A model generated the notes under the pieces. That model ran no database searches and had not been told where the DNA came from. It saw nothing but the letters and a program-made list of their open reading frames with translations. A DNA stretch of 64,000 nucleotides from Roseibium sediminis (GTDB lineage Bacteria > Pseudomonadota > Alphaproteobacteria > Rhizobiales > Stappiaceae): the NCBI RefSeq assembly GCF_008711325.1, contig NZ_VXDB01000012.1:110540-174539 (forward strand). The letters run 5' to 3'. Each line of letters begins with the position of its first letter. Positions within the stretch are counted from its first letter, which is position 1. Position numbers and translations under genes: made by a program. Below are positions 9,524-18,018 of this stretch, piece by piece.

Positions 9524-9527
9524 GGGC

Positions 9528-10589
9528 ATGACCAAGATGTCTCGCCTTTATTCCGACCATCAACCGCGCTTTGCGGTTGCACCGATGATGGAGTGGACGG
9601 ATCGAAACTGCCGCTCATTTCACCGGCAGTTGTCGTCGCGTGCGCTGCTTTATACCGAGATGGTGACGACGGGTGCGGTGATCCATGGCGACCGGGAAAA
9701 GCTGCTCGGATTTTCCGATCTGGAGCATCCGATTGCCTGCCAGCTTGGCGGGTCTGACCCTGCGGATATGGCGACTTCGGCAAAGATCGTTGAGGACTGG
9801 GGTTATGACGAGGTCAACATCAATGTGGGCTGCCCGTCGGACCGCGTTCAGTCGGGCAGCTTTGGCGCGTGCCTGATGCGCGAGCCGGATCTTGTTGCTG
9901 AATGTGTTGCCGCGATGAAGGCGGCCGTTTCCATACCCGTCACGGTCAAATGCCGCATTGGCGTGGATGATCAGGACCCGGAAGAGGCGCTGGATGCGGT
10001 GGCGGACAAGGTGTTTGCTGCCGGCAGCGATGCGCTGTGGGTGCATGCCCGTAAGGCATGGCTGAAAGGTCTTAGCCCAAAGGAAAACCGCGATGTTCCG
10101 CCTCTCGATTATGATCGGGTCCTGCGGCTGAAAGCGCGGTTTCCCGAGAAATTTATTGGCCTCAATGGCGGGTTGGCTGACCTTGATCAGGCCGAACCGT
10201 TTCTGGACACGCTGGACGGCGTGATGCTGGGCCGCGCGGCCTATCACAATCCCGGCCTGATGGGCGAGGTGGACCGGCGGCTTTATGGCGAGGACGTGGA
10301 AGACGTGTCTCCCTGGCAGGCGGTCGAAAAATTCATCCCCTATATCGAGGACGGTCTGGCGCGCGGTGTGCGTCTGCCGCACATGACGCGGCATATGCTG
10401 GGCCTTTTCCATGGACGGCCCGGGGCAAAGGCGTGGCGGCGCATCCTGACTGTTGAGGCAATCAAGCCGGAGGCGGGGGTCGAGGTCGTGCAAAAGGCGC
10501 TTGAGGCGGTATCGGCACCAAACAGGGTGCGGGACGATTGGGATGATGCTAGGTTTTCCGGTGACAGCAGGGCCGACGACGCGGCCTGA
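9528..10589 (+). CDS. dusA: tRNA-dihydrouridine synthase A
   Basis: FMN- and NADPH-dependent enzyme that reduces uridines in the D-loop of tRNA (positions 20/20a for DusA). The N-terminus has RFAVAPMMEWTDR (FMN-binding barrel), then NINVGCPSDRVQSGSFGACLM with the catalytic Cys115. The segments VTVKCRIGVDD and LNGGL follow, as do WVHARKAWLKGLSPKENR (a DusA-specific stretch) and the GVMLGRAAYHNP phosphate-binding segment. Length (353 residues) is normal. It lies 71 bases after the PLP enzyme and 38 bases before the exporter gene, so it may be co-transcribed with either. A start at 9537 is a minor alternative. Confidence 0.95.
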   Translation: MTKMSRLYSDHQPRFAVAPMMEWTDRNCRSFHRQLSSRALLYTEMVTTGAVIHGDREKLLGFSDLEHPIACQLGGSDPADMATSAKIVEDWGYDEVNINVGCPSDRVQSGSFGACLMREPDLVAECVAAMKAAVSIPVTVKCRIGVDDQDPEEALDAVADKVFAAGSDALWVHARKAWLKGLSPKENRDVPPLDYDRVLRLKARFPEKFIGLNGGLADLDQAEPFLDTLDGVMLGRAAYHNPGLMGEVDRRLYGEDVEDVSPWQAVEKFIPYIEDGLARGVRLPHMTRHMLGLFHGRPGAKAWRRILTVEAIKPEAGVEVVQKALEAVSAPNRVRDDWDDARFSGDSRADDAA

Positions 10590-10627
10590 TGTGCTAAACG
10601 TGCAACCCCGCCCCGGAATACCCCCGC

Positions 10628-11458
10628 ATGGAAACCGCCATTTTTTCCCTTGATGCCCTGTGGCTGGGCGCAGCGCTTCTGGCTGCCGGTCTGGTGGCCG
10701 GATTTCTTGCCGGTCTGTTCGGTATTGGTGGCGGCGCGGTTCTGGTGCCGGTGCTCTACCAGTTCCTCACCTTTCTGGAGGTGGATGAGAGTGTGCGGAT
10801 GCACATTTCCGTCGCAACCTCTCTGGCCATCATCGTGCCGACATCCACCCGATCGTTTCTGGCGCACAAGAAGCGCGGGGCGGCGGATTTGTCCTTGCTG
10901 AAAAGCTGGCTGATCCCGCTGCCGCTTGGCGTTCTGGCAGCTTCGCTCGTGGCGGCTTATGTTTCCGGGGCGGAGTTGAAGGGTATCTTTGGTGTTATCG
11001 CGCTGGTTCTCGGCCTGCGCATGTTGCTCGACCAGCCGCATTGGCGGCTTGGCAGCGATATTCCGGGCGACCCGATCCGCAGCTTCTGCGGTTTCCTGAT
11101 CGGCTTTTTCTCAACGCTGATGGGCATTGGCGGCGGGGTGATGAACAACACCTTCATGACACTCTATGGCCGCCCGATCCATCAGGCCGTTGCAACCTCC
11201 TCCGGCACGGGGCTGATGATCTCCATTCCCGGCACCATCGGCCTCATCTGGGCCGGGTGGGGCGCAGACTTCTTGCCGCCGTTCTCCGCGGGCTATGTCA
11301 ACCTTCTCGGCGTTCTCCTGATCATCCCCGTCACCACCTTCGCCGCCCCCTACGGCGTCAAACTCGCCCACTCCTTGCCCCGCCGAAAGATGGAGATCTT
11401 CTTCGGCGTGTTCCTGCTGATCGTGGCCGCTCGGTTTTTGTTCGGGATGTTGGGGTAG
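10628..11458 (+). CDS. TauE/SafE family membrane exporter
   Basis: Inner-membrane protein of the TauE/SafE (former DUF81) family, whose known members export sulfite, sulfoacetate or related anions. The 276-residue product has about eight hydrophobic helices and two copies of the glycine-rich family signature: GFLAGLFGIGGGAVLVPVL near the N-terminus and GFFSTLMGIGGGVMNN in the second half. Such duplication is typical. It follows dusA closely. The substrate cannot be read from sequence; a link to sulfur metabolism through the upstream PLP enzyme is only suggestive. Confidence 0.9.
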   Translation: METAIFSLDALWLGAALLAAGLVAGFLAGLFGIGGGAVLVPVLYQFLTFLEVDESVRMHISVATSLAIIVPTSTRSFLAHKKRGAADLSLLKSWLIPLPLGVLAASLVAAYVSGAELKGIFGVIALVLGLRMLLDQPHWRLGSDIPGDPIRSFCGFLIGFFSTLMGIGGGVMNNTFMTLYGRPIHQAVATSSGTGLMISIPGTIGLIWAGWGADFLPPFSAGYVNLLGVLLIIPVTTFAAPYGVKLAHSLPRRKMEIFFGVFLLIVAARFLFGMLG

Positions 11459-11474
11459 GGGAGCTGGCGACCAT

Positions 11475-11554
11475 AAACGGTTCGAGGCTCTGCGGGCTGA
11501 GAGTCTATTCGGCCAGTTTGCCGCAAACCTCAGATGGTCATCACCGGACTTGAT
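11475..11554 (+). repeat. 80-base imperfect direct repeat, copy 1
   Basis: Begins AAACGGTTCGAGGCTCTGCG. It matches 11832-11911 at 75 of 80 positions by eye. Its end forms the left arm of the first palindrome of the cluster. Confidence 0.8.
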
Positions 11555-11562
11555 CCGGTGAT
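11540..11562. repeat. Palindrome H1, ATCACCGGA-CTTGA-TCCGGTGAT
   Basis: Perfect 9-base arms around CTTGA. It belongs to the widespread alphaproteobacterial palindromes with a CTTGA/TCAAG centre and flanking GTC and CC. Confidence 0.85.
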
Positions 11563-11613
11563 CCACCCCGTGATGTGACCGTCCGCTCAATCTGCGGATA
11601 GAGAACGGAATGG

Positions 11614-11636
11614 ATGCCATGATCAAGTCATGGCAT
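11614..11636. repeat. Palindrome H2, ATGCCATGA-TCAAG-TCATGGCAT
   Basis: Perfect 9-base arms around TCAAG, the complement of the H1 centre. It is preceded by AACGGAATGG, as is H5. Confidence 0.85.
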
Positions 11637-11667
11637 GGCTGCGGCGTGGGCCGTGCGCAAGGTGGTC

Positions 11668-11688
11668 ATCCCCGGCTTGATCGGGGAT
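11668..11688. repeat. Palindrome H3, ATCCCCG-GCTTGAT-CGGGGAT
   Basis: Seven-base arms plus a G-T pair around CTTGA, with the flanks GTC before and CC after, as in H1. Confidence 0.85.
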
Positions 11689-11781
11689 CCATTGAAACCC
11701 GAAGGCGTTGTGAGGGAAAAGGTGCCTGCGGTGCGGCTTAAGCTTGTTTCAATGGTCCGCGCAGGTTGATGGGTATAGTGG

Positions 11782-11803
11782 ATCCCCGCTCGGTGGCGGG
11801 GAT
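11782..11803. repeat. Palindrome H4, ATCCCCGC-TCGGTG-GCGGGGAT
   Basis: Perfect 8-base arms. Same outer sequence as H3 but with a different centre, and followed by GAC as in an inverted copy. Confidence 0.8.
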
Positions 11804-11831
11804 GACGAGCGGAGAATGAGGTGGGGCGATG

Positions 11832-11911
11832 AAACGGTTCGAGGCTCTGCGAGCTGAGAGTCTATTCGTCCAGTTTACCGCAAATCTCAGATGGACATCA
11901 CCGGACTTGAT
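11832..11911 (+). repeat. 80-base imperfect direct repeat, copy 2
   Basis: Second copy of 11475-11554, with about five substitutions. After ACTTGAT the H1-like palindrome is broken: the right arm is replaced by about 34 unrelated bases before homology to copy 1 resumes at CCCGTGATG. Confidence 0.8.
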
Positions 11912-11994
11912 GGAGTCTGCCCTCAACAGGATCGAGAGGTGCTCCATCCCGTGATGTTACAATGAACGGTGGCTGTGGAGAGGAAACGGAATGG

Positions 11995-12017
11995 GTCCCA
12001 TGGTCAAGCCATGGGAC
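11995..12017. repeat. Palindrome H5, GTCCCATGG-TCAAG-CCATGGGAC
   Basis: Perfect 9-base arms around TCAAG at the place corresponding to H2 in copy 1. The arm bases differ from H2 on both sides in a paired way. Confidence 0.85.
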
Positions 12018-12065
12018 GACCTGCTGGGTTGGTCGTGAGTTTGGAGTGTTGCCCGAGGTTTGCCC

Positions 12066-12779
12066 TCAAGGCACCATGACAAGCTTGTCGCCTTCGATGT
12101 GCCAGCGTTGCAGGCGGTCGAGGGCGGTCATGCCGAAGAGGCTGTTTTCCAGTGCGCCGTCGCGGGCGATGAAGGCACGGATATCGCGGAAGGTGGCGTC
12201 ACCGATGCGGATTTCGTCGATCTTGGCAGGCGCAACGAGGGCGCGGCCATTAGCGGTGGAAACGGGAACGGTGAAGCTAAGGTCCCGGTCCTTGAAGCCC
12301 GCTGCAATCGCATCCTCATGGGTCAGGACAACAGCGCTGGCGCCCGTGTCCAGCAGGAAGCTGACCTTGGCGCCATTTGCGGTGCCATCCAGTACGAAGT
12401 GACCTGTCTGGTCGCGGACGATGAGAACGGAGCCGTCATTCTGGGTGACGGCAAGGCCCGGCGCGAGCGCGCCCAGAACCCGGTAGCCACCTTGCACCAG
12501 TTCGTCGCGATGGGCATATCCGGCCACAAGAACAATGCCGAGGCCGCCCCAAAAGACGGTGGCTTTCAGGATCTCCCGCACCTTTGGTTGTCCGAAAACG
12601 AGGCTGGCGAGGAACACGATGGCGAGGGCGGACAGGGCAACAAGGCGCGGGCCGGTGTCGTCGAAGTCGAAGTCTTCCGGTTGGGACGGCCAGTTGGCGA
12701 CCGCATAGAGCCCGACGGCCACACAGGCGCCGATGATGACGGCAAGGACAAGAATACGGGCAATCTCGCGTCCGTTCAT
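12066..12779 (-). CDS. Membrane-anchored retropepsin-like aspartic protease (TIGR02281 type)
   Basis: Clan AA aspartic protease family common in Alphaproteobacteria. The 237-residue product has three hydrophobic helices in the first 90 residues, then a single retropepsin-like domain. Its catalytic DTGAS motif is at Asp144, and the later flap-like region and FGMTALDRLQ match the family. One domain means it should act as a dimer. I chose the ATG at 12779, 4 bases after the stop of the DUF1289 gene, rather than the upstream frame that runs through it. The two genes are probably translationally coupled. The physiological substrate is unknown. Confidence 0.88.
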   Translation of the reverse strand: MNGREIARILVLAVIIGACVAVGLYAVANWPSQPEDFDFDDTGPRLVALSALAIVFLASLVFGQPKVREILKATVFWGGLGIVLVAGYAHRDELVQGGYRVLGALAPGLAVTQNDGSVLIVRDQTGHFVLDGTANGAKVSFLLDTGASAVVLTHEDAIAAGFKDRDLSFTVPVSTANGRALVAPAKIDEIRIGDATFRDIRAFIARDGALENSLFGMTALDRLQRWHIEGDKLVMVP

Positions 12780-12783
12780 TGTC

Positions 12784-12954
12784 TTATTCCCCGCCAAGGC
12801 TCGCGCGGCGGTCTTCCAGAACGGCCATGACGCGGGCACGGTCAGCCTCGCTCATGGAGCCCCAAGTCGCAATTTCCTCAAGCGAGCGAAAGCACCCACG
12901 GCAAAGGCGGGTGGTCTGGTCAATCTGGCAGACTTTTGTGCAGGGCGACGTCAT
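12784..12954 (-). CDS. DUF1289 small cysteine-rich protein (56 aa)
   Basis: Short protein beginning MTSPCTKVCQID, followed by LCRGCFRSLEEIATWGSMS. This is the DUF1289 pattern SPCxxVCxxD...LCxGCxRTxxEIxxWxxMS. The four cysteines (residues 5, 9, 18 and 21) suggest a metal or iron-sulfur site. No function is established. It lies directly before the aspartic protease gene, a pairing that seems common in this group (from memory). Confidence 0.9.
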   Translation of the reverse strand: MTSPCTKVCQIDQTTRLCRGCFRSLEEIATWGSMSEADRARVMAVLEDRRASLGGE

Positions 12955-12973
12955 GCCTTCGATATAGGGGCTT

Positions 12974-13000
12974 CAATGCGGCCTTGCCAAGGCCGCATTG
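12974..13000. repeat. Strong 27-base palindrome between minus-strand genes
   Basis: Thirteen-base arms (CAATGCGGCCTTG and its complement) separated by one base, so a hairpin with a TTGCCAA loop. It lies between the hydrolase stop (13021) and the DUF1289 start. There is no T-run on either side, so it may be a weak terminator, an mRNA-stabilising stem or an operator. Confidence 0.7.
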
Positions 13001-13020
13001 CCTGAAATTGCCACTGACGA

Positions 13021-14202
13021 CTATTGGCCGGCGATAGCCACCAAGGGTGCGGTCACGATCCTGATTGGCAGCGTCACCGCCGTTTGAACCGTTCCACCAA
13101 TGAAGGAACCAAGATCAGAGCCGGTTTGCGCCAGTGCCCCTGCGTTGTTGTGCTGGGTCAGAGAGCGCTGCTGCAGGATCGAGCGCAGTTCCGGCGAATA
13201 GGCCGCGAGCTGGGCGAACTTGCTGTGGTTGGCGCCATCCTGCGATTCCACATCCGTCAGGTCCACGACAATCGCACCAAGTTCCGCCAGTTCCTTGTCG
13301 TCGGAAAAGGCGCCGACACGTTCCTTGCCGCCGGCAATGGCACGTGACACTCGCAGGGCACGGTCATCCTTGGACAGGACAATGAGATACGGCTTTTGCG
13401 GCTTGCCGATCCGGCGCAGCTGAGACTTGAAGACGTCGATATCGATATCCGGCGCGGCGAGGATGACCTGCGAGACCTTTCCGTCCAGCTGCTGACGTTC
13501 GCGTTCCGGAATGCGCGCAGCGGTTTCCATCATCAGCCAGTTGCCCATCGAATGAGCCAGAATGACAATATCTTCCGCCTTGCTTTCGTTCAGCATGCGG
13601 ACCGTGCGTTCCAGCGAATCCCGCGCAACAGAGGCACTGTTGAGGTCATAGACATAATCAGACAGCTGCCCGCGCGAGGCCCAGGTGAAGAGAACCGGCA
13701 CGCCGTCAAATTCCGCGTCATGGACAAACTGGGTGAAGCGGTAGAGCCCTTCGGCAAAGAGCGTGTTGTAGCCATGGATGAACAGGAACACCTTCCGCTT
13801 GCCTTTTGGCATCGCGGCAAGGCGCGCGTTCAGGCGTGCCTTGAAGGCTTCGTCTCCGTCGATATATCCGGCCTTGCGGGCAACAAAGTCCGTTGCCGGG
13901 TTGCCCGGTGCTTTTTTCGGCCACTCGATCATGCCGGGCTTGTGGGTCGGCGGCACGGAAATTGTGGCTTCGGCGTAGTCGGCACCATTGCCGCGTCGTT
14001 CGCCGTTAAACAGGGTGCCGGGGGTTTCGTCTCGCTCGCGAGTCGTTGCAATCAGGATGTCATGGGTTTTTGTGCCTGCTGCAGGGTCAGAGTTGACCTC
14101 AAGGGCACCGGTAACGGGTCGGCTTCCGCAGGCGGCCAAAAAGACGCAAAAGGCCATAACAAGGCATGAGATTGAAATGGGACGAAGCGATTTGCGTGAC
14201 AC
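13021..14202 (-). CDS. Alpha/beta hydrolase lipoprotein, DUF900 family
   Basis: Probable esterase-like lipoprotein. The N-terminus is a lipoprotein signal with lipobox LAAC (Cys25). The DUF900-type alpha/beta-hydrolase domain follows: FIHGYN (oxyanion region, residues 141-146), FTWASRGQL, and the nucleophile motif AHSMG with Ser218. The later LAAPDIDIDVF carries a likely acidic residue, and a His is in the GANHSKF segment. Length 393. It probably sits in the periplasm on a membrane; its substrate is unknown. The last 50 residues are a hydrophobic, Gly/Thr-rich tail. Confidence 0.88.
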   Translation of the reverse strand: MSRKSLRPISISCLVMAFCVFLAACGSRPVTGALEVNSDPAAGTKTHDILIATTRERDETPGTLFNGERRGNGADYAEATISVPPTHKPGMIEWPKKAPGNPATDFVARKAGYIDGDEAFKARLNARLAAMPKGKRKVFLFIHGYNTLFAEGLYRFTQFVHDAEFDGVPVLFTWASRGQLSDYVYDLNSASVARDSLERTVRMLNESKAEDIVILAHSMGNWLMMETAARIPERERQQLDGKVSQVILAAPDIDIDVFKSQLRRIGKPQKPYLIVLSKDDRALRVSRAIAGGKERVGAFSDDKELAELGAIVVDLTDVESQDGANHSKFAQLAAYSPELRSILQQRSLTQHNNAGALAQTGSDLGSFIGGTVQTAVTLPIRIVTAPLVAIAGQ

Positions 14203-14319
14203 CAGCGGAAGTCCTGTCGATTGAAAGCAGGGTCATCAGTGGCAAGTTTTTAGGTGCGGCGCAACGTGATTGTTAAAGAGCGTTAATTTCTGCGGGGAAC
14301 ACGCGTTCGGCTCAGCTGG

Positions 14320-15183
14320 TCACGCAAGAGGAAGAATCAACATCCCGAAAAGGCAGGCCAAAACGCCGATCTGCTGAATGGCACCAAGAACATCTCCCGT
14401 CGCTCCACCTATTTTCGCTCTTGCGAGTTGCGCAATGCCCTGCGCCGACAAAATGCCAAATCCGCAGCCTGTGATCAGGGCAAGTGGCGGCAGCTTGATC
14501 AGGGCAGGGAGCATGCAAAGGACAGCGAGTGCGAAGGCGATCAGCACGGATGTCCTGTTCGGTGTGCCAAAGCGGGCGGCAAGCCCGGTCGGGCGGGCAG
14601 GGGGTAACTGGTTCCACTGCCAAACGATCAGCGCACGCGAAAAAGCCTCCAGCCCGAGAAGTGTCACCATGGCCACAGCTGGTCCAAAACGAATGATCAG
14701 CTCGGCAATCAGAACCGCTTTCAGGCCAAGCGCGAGCACAAGGGCGATCGTGCCGAAGGCGCCGATGCGGCTGTCCTTCATGATGTCCAGCCGCCGTTCC
14801 GGTGTGTGGCCGCCGAAGAAGCCGTCGGCAATATCCGCCAGCCCATCTTCATGCAACGCGCCTGTGACGATTGCCAAGAGGGCAACCACCAGAAGGGCTA
14901 TGCCCAGCGGTGGGAAAGCTGTGTAGCCGAGAGCAAGCCCGAGGGCTGCTGCGGGAAGGGCAACAAATGCCCCCGCCAGAGGGGCCGCACGCGCCTGAGT
15001 GGTGAAATCCGGCAAGGCTGCAGGCTCATCCAGCCGGTTGACCTGGGAGACCGGGATACGGGAGAAAAACCGGATGCAGCTTGCGGCATCCGCCAGCAAT
15101 TTCAGTGCGAATTCGCCTTTGGTTGAAGGGATTTGGCCGCTGGCAGCACCGTTTTGTGCATTGGTGTCGTTTTCAGAGGCCAT
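14320..15183 (-). CDS. cobS: Adenosylcobinamide-GDP ribazoletransferase (cobalamin synthase)
   Basis: Membrane enzyme (CobS in the Salmonella naming, CobV in the Pseudomonas naming) that joins adenosylcobinamide-GDP to alpha-ribazole, the last assembly step of cobalamin. The family motifs are FFSRIPV near residue 40, GALHEDGLADIADGFFGG (metal-binding acidic motif) and MKDSRIGAFG. Six to seven hydrophobic helices and a length of 287 fit. It is divergent from the next gene, which makes the alpha-ribazole precursor. I looked for a cobalamin riboswitch in the 98-base gap and saw none. Confidence 0.95.
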   Translation of the reverse strand: MASENDTNAQNGAASGQIPSTKGEFALKLLADAASCIRFFSRIPVSQVNRLDEPAALPDFTTQARAAPLAGAFVALPAAALGLALGYTAFPPLGIALLVVALLAIVTGALHEDGLADIADGFFGGHTPERRLDIMKDSRIGAFGTIALVLALGLKAVLIAELIIRFGPAVAMVTLLGLEAFSRALIVWQWNQLPPARPTGLAARFGTPNRTSVLIAFALAVLCMLPALIKLPPLALITGCGFGILSAQGIAQLARAKIGGATGDVLGAIQQIGVLACLFGMLILPLA

Positions 15184-15281
15184 CCATACCGCCCTCGGCT
15201 TGTCTTTTGCTTGCCCACCGTTATAGATCGGCTGCAGTAGAACTCAATCATGTCCTGTCATTCCTGCGGAGCCTTGAGCCG

Positions 15282-16304
15282 ATGTCCCTTGCCGAAACCG
15301 CGATGCCCTTTTCCGATATCCGCAATCTCGTCAAGGCGATGCCGGGGCCGGATGCGGAGGCGCTGGCGGCTGTCCGGGCTCGCGATGCCCAGCTGACGAA
15401 GCCTGCCGGATCGCTCGGGAAACTGGAAGAAATCGTCGAGTGGTATGCCAGCTGGTCCGGCAAGGGTGCGCCCAAGATCACCCGTCCGCTGGTCGGGATC
15501 TTTGCAACGGCCCATGGTGTTGCGGAAGAAGGCGTGTCTGCGTTCCCGTCTGCGGTCAACCGCCAGATGGTCGACAACTTTGCAGCTGGCGGTGCGGCGA
15601 TCAACCAGATCTGCCGGGTGAATGACATTGGTCTGAAGGTGTTTGATCTGGCCGTCGATCTGCCAACGCCCTCCATTACCAAACAGGACGCAATGGACGA
15701 GCCGAACTGCGCGGCCACGATGGCCTATGGCATGGAAGCTCTTGCGGGCGGTATCGACCTCATCTGTCTCGGCGAAATGGGTATCGGCAACACGACGGTT
15801 GCAGCTGCTATCTACAACGCGCTTTTTGGCGGTGAGGCCGAGGACTGGGTTGGCAGGGGAACCGGCGTTGATGACGAAGGCCTGAAGCGCAAGGCGGACG
15901 CGGTTCGCACCGCTGTTGCCCGTCTTGGCGGCGAAAAGGACCCGCTGGAAATCCTTCGCCGGATTGGCGGGCGCGAGATCGCTGCCATGGCAGGCCTCAT
16001 CATTGCCGCCCGCCTGCAGCGCGTGCCCTTGATTGTCGACGGGTTTGTGACAACGGCCGCTGCTGCAGTTGTCTATGCGATGGATCCGAAAGGGCTGGAT
16101 CACTGCCTGTTTGCCCATGTCTCGGCCGAAACCGCGCACAAGCGGGCATTGGATGTCATGGGCAAGGAGGCGCTGTTCGATTTCGGTATGCGCCTTGGTG
16201 AGGGCTCCGGCGGCGCGCTGGCAGCCGGTATTGTGAAGGCCGCACTGGAAACCCATGCAGGCATGGCGACATTCGCCGATGCGGGCGTATCGGAAAAATC
16301 CTGA
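15282..16304 (+). CDS. cobT: Nicotinate-nucleotide-dimethylbenzimidazole phosphoribosyltransferase
   Basis: Makes alpha-ribazole phosphate from dimethylbenzimidazole and nicotinate mononucleotide for the lower ligand of cobalamin (CobT; CobU in Pseudomonas naming). The family segments are TKPAGSLGKLEE, FATAHGVAEEGVSAFP, FAAGGAAINQ, CLGEMGIGNTT, VGRGTGVDDEGL and the C-terminal LGEGSGGALA with the catalytic-base Glu region. Length 340. The frame stays open upstream to 15081, but that part overlaps cobS in antisense and has no homology, so ATG 15282 is the start. Confidence 0.95.
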   Translation: MSLAETAMPFSDIRNLVKAMPGPDAEALAAVRARDAQLTKPAGSLGKLEEIVEWYASWSGKGAPKITRPLVGIFATAHGVAEEGVSAFPSAVNRQMVDNFAAGGAAINQICRVNDIGLKVFDLAVDLPTPSITKQDAMDEPNCAATMAYGMEALAGGIDLICLGEMGIGNTTVAAAIYNALFGGEAEDWVGRGTGVDDEGLKRKADAVRTAVARLGGEKDPLEILRRIGGREIAAMAGLIIAARLQRVPLIVDGFVTTAAAAVVYAMDPKGLDHCLFAHVSAETAHKRALDVMGKEALFDFGMRLGEGSGGALAAGIVKAALETHAGMATFADAGVSEKS

Positions 16305-16334
16305 GACTTATGAGTGTGAGGGCAGGGCCGCCGA

Positions 16335-17876
16335 TCAGGCGGTCTTGCGAACAGCGTCCGTACGCAGACGCAGCGTGTCCGACGGGTCGGTTGCCCGTTT
16401 CATGATCCGCGATGCGGGCAGGGTCATCAGGGCTTCGGTGCCTTCATGCAGCTTGGAGCGCAAGGTGAACTTGCCGCCATGCATGTTGACCAGCGCCTGA
16501 ACGATCGAGAGGCCAAGGCCTGTGCCCTGTTCGGCGCTCTTGATTGCCATGGAGCCTTGACCGAAAGCTTCCATGACCACCGGGATTTCCTCTTCCGGAA
16601 TGCCCGGACCGTTGTCCTTCACTGAAACATACTGGCCGCCACCAGAGGTCCAGCCAACGGTGATGCGAACGTCTCCGCCGACAGGCGTGAATTTCACCGC
16701 GTTGGATAAGAGGTTCAGCACGACCTGACGCAGTGCGCGTTCGTCCGCCCAGACCTGCGGCATGTTCTTCTCGAAATGGGAATGCAAGGTGAGGTTCCGG
16801 TCGCCGGCCCGGATCTTCATCATGTTGATGCACTCTTCCACGACCTCGGTCAGGTACAGCGCTTCTTCCTGCAGTTCGTGCCGCCCGGCCTCGATGCGTG
16901 ACAGGTCGAGAATTTCGTTGATCAGGTTCAGGAGATGCTGGCCCGAGCCATGAATGTCTCCGGCATAAGACTTGTACTGGTCGTTTTTCATCGGGCCCAG
17001 TACTTCGTCCTTCATGACTTCCGAGAAGCCAAGAATGGCGTTGAGCGGTGTGCGCAGCTCATGGCTCATGGTTGCCAGAAAACGGGACTTTGCCATGTTG
17101 GCCGCTTCTGCCCGGCGACGGGATTCATCCGACAGGGCATTGGCCGTTTCCAGCTCGGCAATCAGGTGATCCTTCTCTGCGCGATATTCCAGGATCATGT
17201 TAGCGTTCTTGATCAACTGGTTGCCAAGGATCAGGAAAAAGCCTTGCGCACCGATGGCCATGGCGGCCAGTGTGTAATGGATCGGCGTCGCGCTCTGCAG
17301 GAAGGCGATGGCAATGGCGATGGTGATCGGCAAGGTGCTGGCCATCAGCGCGCGCGGGATGGTGGCCGCCTGCATGGTGTTCATCGCAACCACGATCAGC
17401 ATGGAGGCAAACTGGAACACAAGCACGCCTTCAGACGCTGTCTGATTGACTGGCAGGAGGAAAAACGTCGCCCAGCAGAAGCCGTAGGCCAGATCGCCCA
17501 GACAGAAATGCGGCAGCCAGCGGGAGCGGGCGCGCTCTTCGGAGGTCGAACGTTCGTAGCGCGAGCACGTGAAGACCATGTAGGCATGCATGCCGATGGT
17601 GATCGCACACCAGATTGCGACGTGAAGCGGCTGGATCCAGAGTGTCGAGATACCTGCGATGATCAACGCCAGCATGGGAACGGCATAGGCCGCGCTGATG
17701 CGCGTATCTGCAAAAAGATGCAGCCGTTCGATCTGAAACTGGGCGTTGGTCGTGTCCGGTCCACCAAGACTTTGCCGGACGTCTTTCAGGGTGCGTGCCA
17801 CTTCCCGCCGACGCTGCGCGCGTTTACGGTTGAACACGTCCCTTGTTTCGTCTGAACTGGTACTGGTGGAACCCAT
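16335..17876 (-). CDS. Membrane sensor histidine kinase, PdhS/PleC-like
   Basis: Two-component sensor kinase. After a basic N-terminal 50 residues come six or so membrane helices (residues 60-220) with no large periplasmic loop. Next are a short coiled coil and a HisKA domain with phosphoacceptor His272 in FLATMSHELRTPLNAILGFSE. The HATPase domain has an N-box (VVLNLLSNAVKFTP), VKDNGPGIPEEE and GTGLGLSIVQALVNMHGG. The H-box is the form seen in the alphaproteobacterial PleC/DivJ/PdhS group that acts on DivK, but the sequence cannot prove this. No response regulator is adjacent. A TTG at 17888 is an alternative start. Confidence 0.9.
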   Translation of the reverse strand: MGSTSTSSDETRDVFNRKRAQRRREVARTLKDVRQSLGGPDTTNAQFQIERLHLFADTRISAAYAVPMLALIIAGISTLWIQPLHVAIWCAITIGMHAYMVFTCSRYERSTSEERARSRWLPHFCLGDLAYGFCWATFFLLPVNQTASEGVLVFQFASMLIVVAMNTMQAATIPRALMASTLPITIAIAIAFLQSATPIHYTLAAMAIGAQGFFLILGNQLIKNANMILEYRAEKDHLIAELETANALSDESRRRAEAANMAKSRFLATMSHELRTPLNAILGFSEVMKDEVLGPMKNDQYKSYAGDIHGSGQHLLNLINEILDLSRIEAGRHELQEEALYLTEVVEECINMMKIRAGDRNLTLHSHFEKNMPQVWADERALRQVVLNLLSNAVKFTPVGGDVRITVGWTSGGGQYVSVKDNGPGIPEEEIPVVMEAFGQGSMAIKSAEQGTGLGLSIVQALVNMHGGKFTLRSKLHEGTEALMTLPASRIMKRATDPSDTLRLRTDAVRKTA

Positions 17877-18018
17877 GAACTCAAGCAAACTGTTGTCGGT
17901 TTCTTGCCGCGATGGTCGCGGTTCAATAGTTTTGACTCACAGTTTCTTAAGATCGTCCTCAGACACGTGGTAAATAAAGTGTAAGGATATCAATGTGCTC
18001 GGAGGGGGAGTGGAGAAT

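Noticed and set aside
11459..12065. A CRISPR array or an insertion sequence in the repeat-rich gap
   Set aside because: Repeats are palindromes at irregular spacing with no constant spacers, and no transposase or terminal repeats are present.
15081..15281. An N-terminal extension of cobT
   Set aside because: It is antisense to cobS, lacks homology and is not needed; ATG 15282 gives a normal-length protein.
15184..15281. A cobalamin riboswitch between cobS and cobT
   Set aside because: The gap is 98 bases, too short, and lacks the conserved B12-box pattern.
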